Assembly: GCA_949710005.1 (NCBI GenBank)
Contig: OX453287.1
Span: forward strand, 1,080,501 to 1,144,500
Length of the DNA: 64,000 bases
Origin: Ricordea florida
Taxonomy: Eukaryota > Cnidaria > Anthozoa > Corallimorpharia > Ricordeidae
Direction of reading: 5' to 3'
The position numbers and the translations under genes are program-made. The notes beneath the pieces are model-generated. The model ran no database searches. It had not been told where the DNA came from and worked only from the letters and a program-made list of their open reading frames with translations. Positions 1 through 8,403 of the stretch are shown here, piece by piece. Positions within the stretch are counted from its first letter, which is position 1; each line of letters starts with the position of its first letter.

Positions 1-52
1 TGTACAGACGTTGTGTGGCATGTAGAGAATTGCAATTATACCCCTATTGTTG

Positions 53-57
53 GGTTG
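53..57. repeat. Target site duplication, left copy
   Basis: GGTTG directly precedes the left TIR and recurs directly after the right TIR at 15783-15787. Polintons usually make 6-bp duplications; here only 5 bp match. Confidence 0.8.
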
Positions 58-476
58 TGATGTAGTATTATGGGGGACCTGGCACAATTCTGGTACAATC
101 ATCATTTCAATTATAACAAAGATTTTTGTCAAGATTTTACCAAAGGATTCATAGAGAATTTCATCAAGATTTTGCCAAAGGACCCACAGAGCACTCCATA
201 AAAAGATTTTGCAAAGACCATACCAAGTCTCTCCCTAAATAGACTAAACATATTTTGCAATGTTTTTCCAAACACTTCGTGCTGAAAGGTGTCATCGATC
301 CGGCTTGCAAAGACCATGTTAAGCCCATATTAAGACTTATTAAAATTTGTGTTAAAGTTTCGGGAGGACCTGGCACAATATTATAATAAAATAAAAATGA
401 TTTTAATTATGATTTAAAAAGATAAATTTGATAACAATAAATGGAAGAATTAATAAGAGAACAATTAAGAAGATTA
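58..476 (+). repeat. Left terminal inverted repeat
   Basis: The reverse complement of 15364-15782 matches base for base with no indels; the only mismatch I found is 176 versus 15664. It begins TGATGTAGTATTATGGGGGA. The repeat contains a promoter-like motif (413-423), the start codon at 441 and the first 12 codons of the polymerase gene. A 14-bp direct repeat (GGACCTGGCACAAT) at 75-88 and 366-379 brackets its non-coding part, which also holds imperfect internal repeats of the form AAGATTTT(A/G)CCAAAGGA. Confidence 0.96.
413..423 (+). promoter_or_regulatory. Putative element promoter motif before polymerase gene
   Basis: TTTAAAAAGAT lies 18-28 nt before the ATG at 441. The same class of motif precedes most genes of the element. 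An identical copy sits in the right TIR (15417-15427) before the leftward gene starting at 15399. Confidence 0.5.
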
Positions 477-2339
477 ACTGTTAAACAATTAAAGCCCTTA
501 GTATCATGGTATAATATTGAAGGAAGGGCACAATTGACTTTAAAAGCAGACCTAATTGAGGCGTTGAGTAATATTCCTGAAATAAGAAATAATGTTCAAG
601 AAATCATTGATAATATTACAGAAATTGTTGCGCATTTGCGTATTACAAAAAATAGACCCATAGATGAACCAAATTTACCTCTTCCAATTCTAAATAATAC
701 GCCAAGAACCACGCCCCCCAATGCTAACATACCACCACCAAGCTCACCAGATCGATTTAATCCAGATAGCCCTCCACCGGGCTTGCCTCCCGATCGCCGT
801 GGAAGAACTCCTCCTGGCAGCCCCCCACCAAATGTTAAACCACCTAAACCTCCACGCCCTACCCCCCCTTCAATTCAACGTACTAAACAACCCAATCTTC
901 TACGTATCATACCCCACAGAAAAAATATTGTATATAATTTTGTTGATAGTGCTAAAAGTTTAGTTAAAAATATTAAAGAATCAAAAACAAAGAATAAAAC
1001 TTTTAATTGGATAAAGAAACAGGCAACAAAAGTAGTTGATAGAGTTAGGGCCGTTGGCAAAGATCTTAAAAATCTTATAAATAAAAATACTAGAGAAAAA
1101 CAAAAAATTATTACAAATGAAAGTGTAAAAAAAGAAACTGAAAAACAAAAATCTGACACGGGCGAAATTGAGGAAGATTTTACCCCCAAAGAATATGAAT
1201 CGGCTATAAAAGGTAATTATATAAGTTATAGGATTGAAGGAAATAAAAAGAATGATGAAAGGACATTCTTACATAAAATAAAACCAAAAGTTATAGATTT
1301 ACTTAGAAATAGAGTGAAATCGCAAAAATCATTAAAGACTAAATTTATATTTTCATGCAGATTCAAAAAGAAATTATTTGTTAATTTATTCAAAAAATAT
1401 GAATACACCGATGCGCCCTTTCCTTCTGAAAAATCAGAAATTGTTCTTGAATCAACAGATTTATCAGAATTATTTGATAGATTAACAAATGAACAACATA
1501 GATTATTTGAAGATTTTTTAAAAAATGAATCTGGTTGGGTATTAGACCAGGTACTATTCTTTGACATTTTCATAGATCGTTTTGTTCCACTTTTAGGCGG
1601 ATCTTATATCCCACTACCGAAAGAATTGTTAAACAGGAATGCTCTTATTAACCTTAAGAATTATGATGAAAAATGTTTCAAGTGGTGTGTAACACGGGCA
1701 GTTTATCCAACTGATAAAAACCCACAAAGAACAACTAAAGAATTGATAGAACAATCTAATAATTTTAATTGGGATGGAATTAATTTTCCAAGCGCAATAC
1801 AAGATGTTGTTAATTTTGAAAACCAAAATGATTATGATATTGCTATATATGGATATGATGAGAAAATAGGGGTATATCCTATAAAAAGAAGTAGTAAACG
1901 AGGATTTAAATTAATTAGATTACTTTTATTAACAGAAGAAACAAATGAAGAAAATAAAGATGAAGAGACAAATAAACACTTTGTTTTAATAAAGAATATT
2001 AGTGCGCTTATACGCAGGCAAGTTACTAAACACAAATGTAAGTTGTACTTTTGTGATAATTGTTTACACCATTTTCATTTAAAAAGCTCATTGGAAAAGC
2101 ATGAAGGATATTGTTATTTGTACAATGAAGCTAGAATTGATATGCTAAAAGATAAAGATGACAATCCTTGTTTTATTTCTTTTAGAAATTTTGTTAAAAA
2201 AATGCGAATACCTTTTGTAGCATATGCTGATTTTGAGTGTGTTTTGAGGGGAATAAAAAATACATGCCCACTAGACAAAAGTAAAAGTTTTACTAACAAA
2301 TACCAGACACACACCGGTTGCTTACAGCTTTTATATTAA
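441..2339 (+). CDS. Protein-primed family B DNA polymerase, N-terminal part (frame broken)
   Basis: Replicative polymerase of the element, first part, 632 codons before a stop. Residues 1-45 resemble a SAP-type DNA-binding helix-extension-helix (MEELIREQLRRL...LKADLIEAL). A proline-rich stretch (about 75-150) and a lysine-rich region follow. Near residue 540 there is a C2H2-like finger (CDNC...HEGYC), and near 595 the Exo I motif of the 3'-5' exonuclease (YADFEC, D-x-E). The remaining polymerase motifs are in another frame that continues from about 2310 into the next entry. The frame change falls in a CA-rich tract around 2306-2316, which suggests dinucleotide slippage or a sequence error. 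The start is supported by the upstream motif and by its duplication in the right TIR. Confidence 0.88.
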   Translation: MEELIREQLRRLTVKQLKPLVSWYNIEGRAQLTLKADLIEALSNIPEIRNNVQEIIDNITEIVAHLRITKNRPIDEPNLPLPILNNTPRTTPPNANIPPPSSPDRFNPDSPPPGLPPDRRGRTPPGSPPPNVKPPKPPRPTPPSIQRTKQPNLLRIIPHRKNIVYNFVDSAKSLVKNIKESKTKNKTFNWIKKQATKVVDRVRAVGKDLKNLINKNTREKQKIITNESVKKETEKQKSDTGEIEEDFTPKEYESAIKGNYISYRIEGNKKNDERTFLHKIKPKVIDLLRNRVKSQKSLKTKFIFSCRFKKKLFVNLFKKYEYTDAPFPSEKSEIVLESTDLSELFDRLTNEQHRLFEDFLKNESGWVLDQVLFFDIFIDRFVPLLGGSYIPLPKELLNRNALINLKNYDEKCFKWCVTRAVYPTDKNPQRTTKELIEQSNNFNWDGINFPSAIQDVVNFENQNDYDIAIYGYDEKIGVYPIKRSSKRGFKLIRLLLLTEETNEENKDEETNKHFVLIKNISALIRRQVTKHKCKLYFCDNCLHHFHLKSSLEKHEGYCYLYNEARIDMLKDKDDNPCFISFRNFVKKMRIPFVAYADFECVLRGIKNTCPLDKSKSFTNKYQTHTGCLQLLY

Positions 2340-2406
2340 GAGTTTTAATGAAAAAATATGTAAATCTACTCTTTATAGATATACAGCTAAATCGCCTGAA
2401 GATGAT

Positions 2407-4698
2407 GTGGCACAGAAATTTGTAGATGATATAGAGAATAAATTTAAGGAAATTTATAAAAAATGTATTAGTTATAATGTAAAAAGATTCAAAAAGTTTA
2501 ATAAGAAGAATATGACAGAAAATGATAAAATAAACTATGAAAATGCAACTCATTGCCATATCTGTGAGAAAGAATTGGGAGAAGATAAGGTAATAGACCA
2601 CTGCCATCTTACAGGAAAGTATAGAGGCGCAGCACATAATGGATGCAATTTAAATTATAAGATTCCAAAATTCTTTCCAGTCATCATTCACAATTTATCA
2701 GGTTATGATGCTCATCTATTTATTAATAACCTTGCTAAATCAGAAGGTAAAATAAAACCTATACCAAATAATGAGGAAAAGTATATTTCTTTCTCAAAAG
2801 AGATTGTAGTTGATACCTATAAAGATAAAGAAAGCGGTGAGATGAAAGATGTTAAGAGAGATATAAGATTCATAGATTCATTCAAATTTATGAAGTCCGG
2901 TCTTGATAAATTAGTAAATAATCTGCCAAAAGAATCTTTCAAAAATAGTAAAAAATACAATGCTAGCAAGAAATTAGAGTTATTGTTGAGAAAGGGCGTA
3001 TTCCCGTATGATTGGCTTGATGATTTTGATAAATTAAACGAAACCAAACTTCCGCTAAAGGAAGCTTTTTACTCAAAACTTAGAGGTGAAGATATTTCAG
3101 AAGATGATTACAAACATGCTAAAAAGGTATGGGAAACTTTTAATATGAAAACAATGCGAGATTACCTTAATCTATATCTCCAGTCTGATGTGTTATTATT
3201 AGCCGATGTTTTTGAAAACTTTAGAGATGTTTGTCAAACAAATTATGGTTTGGACCCTGCTTGGTATTATACAGCACCAGGTCTGGCTTGGGATGCAATG
3301 TTAAAGTTAACCAAAATTGAATTGGAGATGATAATTGACATTGATATGTTAATTATGATTGAGAAAGGCGTTCGAGGTGGTATAGCTCAAATATCAAACA
3401 GATATGCTAAAGCCAACAACAAATACATGAAAGAATATGACCCTAAAATGATAGCAAATTATATACAATATCTAGATGCAAATAATTTATATGGTGGAGC
3501 AATGAGTAAACCACTCCCAACTCATGGTTTAAGATGGATGACAAAAAAAGAGCTAACAAACTGGAAAAATATGCCGTGTATATTAGAGGTTGATTTAAAA
3601 TATCCAAATCATCTTCATGATTTACATAGTGACTATCCACTTGCCCCAGAAAGAATTAAGGTTAATAGGGTTGAGAAATTAATACCAAACCTAAATGATA
3701 AGAAAAAATATGTAGTTCAACACGAAACTCTAAAAAAATATGAAAGTCTAGGATTAGAAGTAACAAATATTCATAGAGGAATTACATTTAAAGAGTCTGC
3801 ATGGTTAAAACCATACATTGATTTGAATACAAAATTAAGAGCACAAGCGAAAAACGATTTTGAAAAAGAATTCTTCAAACTTATGAATAACTCTGTATTC
3901 GGAAAAACAATGGAAAATCTTAGAAAAAGGGTAGATATAAGATTAGTAACGAATGAGAAAGATGCAAAAAAATTAATATCAAAAGCAAACTATAATCGCC
4001 GCACTATTTTCTCTGAAAATCTTATGGCTATACATATGAATAAAACACATATAAAATACAATAAACCCATTTACTTAGGAATGTGTATTTTAGATATAAG
4101 TAAAGCAATAATGTATGATTTTCATTATAATTATATCAAACCAAAATACGGAGAAAAAGCTAAATTACTTATGACAGATACAGATAGTCTTGTATATGAT
4201 ATAGAAACAGAGGATTTCTATAAGGATATAAGTCTAGACGTTAGAGAAAAGTTTGACACCAGTAATTATACTAAAAATCATCCATCAGGTATTGAGACGG
4301 GCGTAAACAAAAAAGTAATTGGTATGTTTAAAGATGAATCTGGCGGTAGAATAATAGCTGAATTTGTTGGTCTACGAGCAAAGCTATATTCTTTCAGGAT
4401 GGATGATGGTGAAGAGATAAAAAAGGATAAAGGAATGAAAAAATCAGTTGTAGAAAATGACATATCATTTTATGATTACAAGGAATGTTTAGAAAATAAA
4501 GTAAAGCAAATGAGGGAAATGGAAGTAATTAGAAGTTATAAGCACGTTATTTATACTGAAACTGTTAATAAAGTTGCACTATCTGCTGATGATGATAAGA
4601 GAATAATTTGTAAAGATGGAAAACATACTCTTCCATATGGACATTATAGTCTCAAAACAGAATCAGGTGGAAGTTCAGTATCAAATGGTACAACTTGA
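2407..4698 (+). CDS. Protein-primed family B DNA polymerase, C-terminal part (frame broken)
   Basis: Second part of the same polymerase; its frame is open from 2248, so the Met at 2407 is probably internal. Visible motifs in order: a Cys/His metal-binding insert near residue 49-75 (CHIC...HCHLTGKYRG...C), Exo II (HNLSGYDAHLF, about 95), Exo III (YLQSDVLLL, about 256), polymerase motif A (YLDANNLYG, about 354), motif B (KLMNNSVFGKTMEN, about 491) and motif C (TDTDS, about 590). This set is typical of Polinton and other protein-primed polymerases. All catalytic motifs are present, so apart from the upstream frame break the gene looks recently functional. Its 3' end overlaps the convergent integrase gene by 55 bp. 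Confidence 0.92.
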   Translation: MAQKFVDDIENKFKEIYKKCISYNVKRFKKFNKKNMTENDKINYENATHCHICEKELGEDKVIDHCHLTGKYRGAAHNGCNLNYKIPKFFPVIIHNLSGYDAHLFINNLAKSEGKIKPIPNNEEKYISFSKEIVVDTYKDKESGEMKDVKRDIRFIDSFKFMKSGLDKLVNNLPKESFKNSKKYNASKKLELLLRKGVFPYDWLDDFDKLNETKLPLKEAFYSKLRGEDISEDDYKHAKKVWETFNMKTMRDYLNLYLQSDVLLLADVFENFRDVCQTNYGLDPAWYYTAPGLAWDAMLKLTKIELEMIIDIDMLIMIEKGVRGGIAQISNRYAKANNKYMKEYDPKMIANYIQYLDANNLYGGAMSKPLPTHGLRWMTKKELTNWKNMPCILEVDLKYPNHLHDLHSDYPLAPERIKVNRVEKLIPNLNDKKKYVVQHETLKKYESLGLEVTNIHRGITFKESAWLKPYIDLNTKLRAQAKNDFEKEFFKLMNNSVFGKTMENLRKRVDIRLVTNEKDAKKLISKANYNRRTIFSENLMAIHMNKTHIKYNKPIYLGMCILDISKAIMYDFHYNYIKPKYGEKAKLLMTDTDSLVYDIETEDFYKDISLDVREKFDTSNYTKNHPSGIETGVNKKVIGMFKDESGGRIIAEFVGLRAKLYSFRMDDGEEIKKDKGMKKSVVENDISFYDYKECLENKVKQMREMEVIRSYKHVIYTETVNKVALSADDDKRIICKDGKHTLPYGHYSLKTESGGSSVSNGTT

Positions 4699-5675
4699 AT
4701 TTCTTCTCTTACAAAACCTCGTCTTGGGCCATCTATTAAATAATATAAAACCGGTTGATTAGGTGAAATCACACTTTTATAAATATCAAAAACTTTAATA
4801 CTCCAAATAGGATCTGTAGCCCGTCTTTTTTCACCGCCCTCAAGTTCACCAGGAGAAAGTAAGTATCTAACTTTAACATAATATGGCAGTCTAACCTCAT
4901 CAAGACCAATAACTCTCTTATATTTTTTAGTTTCAATATCAACTTCTTTTTGTTTTATAGCCTCATCAGGTTCTTTTCCAGTTAATCTAGTTGGCGTATT
5001 ATTCAAAGTTTTCAAAATATCAGGCAGACGTTTTACCCATACTCTGGATCGGGCGGGGCCCTCCCTGCCTTCAGCGGATCTTTCATCACTAATCATTTCT
5101 TGTGCATATTGATGACTAAATAATCTTTCACCTAATATTCTGTTTGCCCTTTCTACAAATGCTTGAGCCCTATGGTTTCCAGCTTCACTTCTTTGGATTT
5201 TTACATTATGGTAATTCATAAGTTTTGTAACTTCACCCATAAATTCTTTTCCTGGATCAACAATTAATGTTTTAGGATATTTTAACTTCCTGGAATATAT
5301 TTTTGTAAAAGCATTTGAAATTTCTCGACTTTCTTTTGAGGTTAATGGTTCAGCATCTTTGTATCTTGATGCTACATCAACCACAACTAATGCGTATTTA
5401 TATGTTTTTCTTCCAACCTTATCATGGGGTAAAAATAATAAATCCGCTTGGTGAATCTGATTAGGTTTATCCACGGTCCAGTGCGGCCTAGGAATATACT
5501 TTGGAGCTGGCAGATATATTTGCCATATTGCCTGTTTTTCAAGCCATCTTTTAGCCAAATCTTCATTTACTTTTGCTTTTTCAGCTAATTTATTAATCGC
5601 AGAATATCCTTTCCAATAACCATCAGTTGAATAATATATTTTCGACAACCTTCGGGATATGCTTTCGTTACTCAT
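4644..5675 (-). CDS. RVE-type (retroviral-like) integrase
   Basis: Integrase that would insert the element and create the target duplication; 343 aa. The catalytic core shows D (HQADLLF, about residue 78), D (LIVDPGKEF, about 140) and E (AFVERAN), with 34 residues between the second D and E, close to the DD35E arrangement. The C-terminal part (YYVKVRYLLSPGELEGG...RRGFVREEIQVV) resembles the small beta-barrel tail typical of Polinton integrases. It is divergent from the capsid-like gene at 5709 and convergent with the polymerase. An in-frame GC-rich palindromic insert (5047-5080) encodes residues around ERSAEGREGPARSR, which look foreign to the family. Otherwise it appears intact. Confidence 0.93.
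   Translation of the reverse strand: MSNESISRRLSKIYYSTDGYWKGYSAINKLAEKAKVNEDLAKRWLEKQAIWQIYLPAPKYIPRPHWTVDKPNQIHQADLLFLPHDKVGRKTYKYALVVVDVASRYKDAEPLTSKESREISNAFTKIYSRKLKYPKTLIVDPGKEFMGEVTKLMNYHNVKIQRSEAGNHRAQAFVERANRILGERLFSHQYAQEMISDERSAEGREGPARSRVWVKRLPDILKTLNNTPTRLTGKEPDEAIKQKEVDIETKKYKRVIGLDEVRLPYYVKVRYLLSPGELEGGEKRRATDPIWSIKVFDIYKSVISPNQPVLYYLIDGPRRGFVREEIQVVPFDTELPPDSVLRL
5047..5080. repeat. GC-rich palindromic mini-repeat inside the integrase gene
   Basis: Contains GATCGGGCGGGGCCCTCC, a member of the GATCGGGC-NNN-GCCCTCC hairpin family seen at 7705, 8480 and 8798. It lies in frame in the integrase gene, opposite to the gene's direction. Confidence 0.6.
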
Positions 5676-5683
5676 TTAAAGAT
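5675..5683 (+). promoter_or_regulatory. Putative promoter motif before capsid-like gene
   Basis: TTTAAAGAT begins on the last base of the divergent integrase start codon and ends 26 nt before the ATG at 5709. It matches the shared motif of the element's genes. Confidence 0.5.
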
Positions 5684-5708
5684 TACTCCTCCCTTCCTTA
5701 AAATAAAT

Positions 5709-6971
5709 ATGACAACCGTATCTGAAAAAATTAACCCAAACAGGATTCCAAGAGATCCACTAGGGTTGAAAGCGGAATCAATATTAAACCGAGTTACATT
5801 AAATCCTTCATCAGCTAATCCGGGAGAAACACTATATATAAATATTCCAAAACTTTCTGAAAATTTAGTGATTGTACCAGGAAGTGTATATCTAGTATTT
5901 AACCTGACTGTTGATGGTCATGAAGATAACACCCTCGTGAATAATGTTGGTAGTAACCTTGTATCCAGACTCAGGGTTCTTTTTGGTGGTGAAACACTAC
6001 AGGATACTCAAAGATACGATATATTTCAAACATATCATGACTTATTCTTAACAGATGAAGAACGTGAGGATAGATTAAAACAAGGTATTTCTTCTAGAAA
6101 CATGAGGAAGCTCAGGACAAATGCAGGTGATAAAGTAGACACAGATGCAAATGAAGTGGCTCTTGCAGTAGTACATAACACCAAGTACCATATCCCGCTA
6201 AATCATCCTATACTCAAAGATCATGGGGTTTTCTATCCAAAGGCATTAGATCATCAACTAATCTTTGAGATTACACTAGCCACAGTTGACGATATTGTTG
6301 TTTATTCTGACGCGACCAAGATTCCAACTTATAAAATCAAAAACCTTGAGTTGGAATATTCTTGTATATCAAGTGAATACTTAGCTCGTGAGGCACAGAC
6401 AGCTTATCAGGTTGGTAAGGGATTTTTTTACGAGAATGTCACCCTACACAAAACTTTCACCATATCCATACCTAATGACGGTGTTATAAATCAACATATT
6501 AATCTCCCCAGAAGGTCAATTACAGGGATATTATGTTTGTTTATAATACCATACAGAGGAGGGGAAAAAAATTCTGAGAGGTTTTTAAATCCAGGTTTCA
6601 CCTCAATTAATATTGATGTTAATGGCGTGCCAAACCGTTTTTACTCTAAGGGGATGGTACCTTCAGACTTCTGGGAGTCAATAAAGAAACGTTTCGGACT
6701 GACTGAAGGGCGGCAGTCGGGCTCCTCCCGCCGGGCGGTAAAAGAAAAGGATTTTTATAATAATAAGTTTGCCCTGTGGATAGATTTGAGAACTCATCCA
6801 GATAATGGTATTCATGGAGGCGGTCTAGCCTTAAACAACGCACAAGATGGTATAAAAATAGAAATGAAAAGAAAAGTTGGTGGGTCTGGTGTTATTACTT
6901 GTTATATGTTTGTTGTAGCCGATGCGTTAATGGAGGTTATGAATTCAGGTTTGCGCTCCATTATGTACTAA
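5709..6971 (+). CDS. Probable double jelly-roll major capsid protein
   Basis: 420-aa protein rich in predicted beta strands, with no membrane segment. The layout fits a Polinton major capsid protein: an N-terminal arm, then GSVYLVFNLTVDG..., SRLRVLFGGETLQDTQRYDIF, a pre-strand helix region (DLFLTDEEREDRLKQG), and near the end FALWIDLRTHPDNGIHGGGL followed by KIEMKR...CYMFVVADALMEVMNSG. It sits next to the packaging ATPase, as morphogenesis genes do. A GC-rich insert at 6704-6738 encodes GRQSGSSRRAV. The assignment is from general resemblance to cnidarian Polinton capsid-like proteins and gene order; a structure prediction would decide it. No protein of this family is certain by motif alone. 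Confidence 0.65.
   Translation: MTTVSEKINPNRIPRDPLGLKAESILNRVTLNPSSANPGETLYINIPKLSENLVIVPGSVYLVFNLTVDGHEDNTLVNNVGSNLVSRLRVLFGGETLQDTQRYDIFQTYHDLFLTDEEREDRLKQGISSRNMRKLRTNAGDKVDTDANEVALAVVHNTKYHIPLNHPILKDHGVFYPKALDHQLIFEITLATVDDIVVYSDATKIPTYKIKNLELEYSCISSEYLAREAQTAYQVGKGFFYENVTLHKTFTISIPNDGVINQHINLPRRSITGILCLFIIPYRGGEKNSERFLNPGFTSINIDVNGVPNRFYSKGMVPSDFWESIKKRFGLTEGRQSGSSRRAVKEKDFYNNKFALWIDLRTHPDNGIHGGGLALNNAQDGIKIEMKRKVGGSGVITCYMFVVADALMEVMNSGLRSIMY
6704..6738. repeat. GC-rich palindromic mini-repeat inside capsid-like gene
   Basis: GC-rich imperfect hairpin (GGGCGGCAGTCGGGCTCC then CCGCCGGGCGG) that interrupts an AT-rich gene in frame. A less regular relative of the hairpins at 7705 and 8480. 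Confidence 0.45.
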
Positions 6972-7057
6972 AGTAAAGACCGCACCCCGAACGAAGCGAG
7001 GAAACTTAAGATCAATAATGTACTGACTTAAAAAACTTTAGTTATGATACAAAAATC

Positions 7058-7690
7058 ATGGAAGAATTGCGAGATAAAATTCCTTTTAACTGTATTATAA
7101 CAGGCCCAACAAATTGTGGAAAGACAAAGTACATTATAGATCAACTCCGGGGTCCATTTCGAAAATTGTTTGAATTCATTGTTTTAATATGCCCAACTTA
7201 TTCTAAAAATAAAACCTATCATAATTTTGCTCGAGGAGATAAAAATTTCTATGTATTATCACCAGATGCTAGTAATATAGATGAGATTAATGAATTGTTA
7301 ACTGATTGTCAAACTTTATTCTCTGGAACAAATACATTAATAATTTTAGATGATTGTGCTGTTTCGAATGATTTGAAGAAGCGATCAAACAAGTTTATAG
7401 ATTTAGCATTTTCTGGAAGGCATCATGGATTATCAGTTTGGGCTCTCACTCAGCAATTAACATCGATAGCAAAACCATTCCGTGAAAATGTAGCTTGTGT
7501 TGTTTCATTTCATAATCCCTCGCAGAAAGGTATGAAGATGTTTTTTGAAGATTATGGGGGCGATTTAGACCCTGAAACTAGTAAAAAGTTTGTACAACTC
7601 CTGAAAACTGAAAAATATTCTAGAATTTGTTTATCTTTACGTCACCCATTTAATTGTTATTTGGAGATTCCTGAGGCGATTTCCGCGTAG
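7058..7690 (+). CDS. FtsK/HerA-type genome packaging ATPase (A32-like)
   Basis: 210-aa P-loop ATPase. The Walker A motif GPTNCGKT is at residues 16-23, Walker B LIILDD at about 94-99, and a conserved ALTQQ...PFRENV segment follows (about 130-145), as in poxvirus A32-like and Polinton packaging ATPases, which pump DNA into capsids. It follows the capsid-like gene by 86 bp. The start at 7058 gives the P-loop close to the N-terminus, as usual in the family. The stop overlaps the start of a GC-rich palindromic spacer (7681-7735). Confidence 0.88.
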   Translation: MEELRDKIPFNCIITGPTNCGKTKYIIDQLRGPFRKLFEFIVLICPTYSKNKTYHNFARGDKNFYVLSPDASNIDEINELLTDCQTLFSGTNTLIILDDCAVSNDLKKRSNKFIDLAFSGRHHGLSVWALTQQLTSIAKPFRENVACVVSFHNPSQKGMKMFFEDYGGDLDPETSKKFVQLLKTEKYSRICLSLRHPFNCYLEIPEAISA

Positions 7691-7735
7691 CGGGTAGGCA
7701 AATCGGGCGAAGCCCTCCCCGCAAAGCGGAAAGCC
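7681..7735. repeat. GC-rich hairpin cluster between ATPase gene and next gene
   Basis: Three perfect hairpins lie in a row: CCGC-GTA-GCGG (7683-7693), GGGC-GAA-GCCC (7705-7715) and CCGC-AAA-GCGG (7719-7729). This is the clearest spacer copy of the repeat family. Confidence 0.75.
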
Positions 7736-7736
7736 G

Positions 7737-7749
7737 TTTTAAAAGAATC
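7737..7749 (+). promoter_or_regulatory. Putative promoter motif before 7774 gene
   Basis: TTTTAAAAGAATC, 25 nt before the ATG at 7774, a looser match to the shared motif. Confidence 0.35.
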
Positions 7750-7773
7750 TTTGTATTATTAGAAAATTATAAG

Positions 7774-8367
7774 ATGACAGGTGTAGAAGATTATATCGGC
7801 TCTGCTGATCTGAAGGATATAGAGGAAGAAAAGACTGTAGGGAAGACAGAGGTAAAAGATAATGATGATAATGAACTAGAAATCAAACAAGAATCACTAG
7901 CTATTCTAGCAGCTCTTGGAACCACAAAAGAATATTTAGGTGTTGATATGAGTCTAGGTGATATAAAAAAATTATCAGTGAAAGATGTTGATAAATATTA
8001 TAATCGATACCAAGCAGTATTGGGTAAGAAAATTAATGGTGGGTTAGTAGATTCATCTCTTCAATTAGTTTCTAAAGTTATTTCTTACATGGTTCCTGTA
8101 GATGATATAGAAGCTCTTTGTGATGATTTGAAGAATGATGATTTAGTTAATCGTGAACTAACAAACATTGTGGGTCTCTTAGCATTAAAAGCAGGAAGAT
8201 TGGCGGCACTTGCTAGCGGGTTATTCCAGGTTGCTAAACATGTTAAAATAGGTAAAATACAACAAGTTACAAGTAAAAATATAGATGATTCTAAAACTCA
8301 AGAGATTTCAAATAAAACCGAGCAGACTAGTAAGCAAGATGCAAGCGGGTCTGATACTGTTTACTGA
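7774..8367 (+). CDS. Uncharacterised element protein, 197 aa
   Basis: Not recognised. Acidic N-terminus (about 1-45) and a helical middle (LGDIKKLSVKDVDKYYNRYQAVLGKK, about 70-95). A weakly hydrophobic stretch follows (LTNIVGLLALKAGRLAALASGLFQVAKHV, about 128-160), then a polar Ser/Lys/Thr tail. It may be a membrane-associated or virion protein; this is inferred only from its place between the packaging ATPase and a run of membrane proteins. Codon and base use match the neighbours. No protease or nuclease signature is visible. Confidence 0.75.
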   Translation: MTGVEDYIGSADLKDIEEEKTVGKTEVKDNDDNELEIKQESLAILAALGTTKEYLGVDMSLGDIKKLSVKDVDKYYNRYQAVLGKKINGGLVDSSLQLVSKVISYMVPVDDIEALCDDLKNDDLVNRELTNIVGLLALKAGRLAALASGLFQVAKHVKIGKIQQVTSKNIDDSKTQEISNKTEQTSKQDASGSDTVY

Positions 8368-8373
8368 GCATGA

Positions 8374-8381
8374 TTTAAAGA
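8374..8381 (+). promoter_or_regulatory. Putative promoter motif before 8404 gene
   Basis: TTTAAAGA, ending 23 nt before the ATG at 8404 but only 8 nt before the in-frame ATG at 8389. The usual spacing favours 8404 as the true start. Confidence 0.5.
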
Positions 8382-8403
8382 CTTATTAATGATATTTAAA
8401 ATA

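Noticed and set aside
129-376. 62- and 70-aa frames in both TIRs
   Set aside because: They overlap each other in non-coding, internally repetitive TIR sequence, lack the shared promoter motif and show no protein features; their identity between ends is explained by TIR identity.
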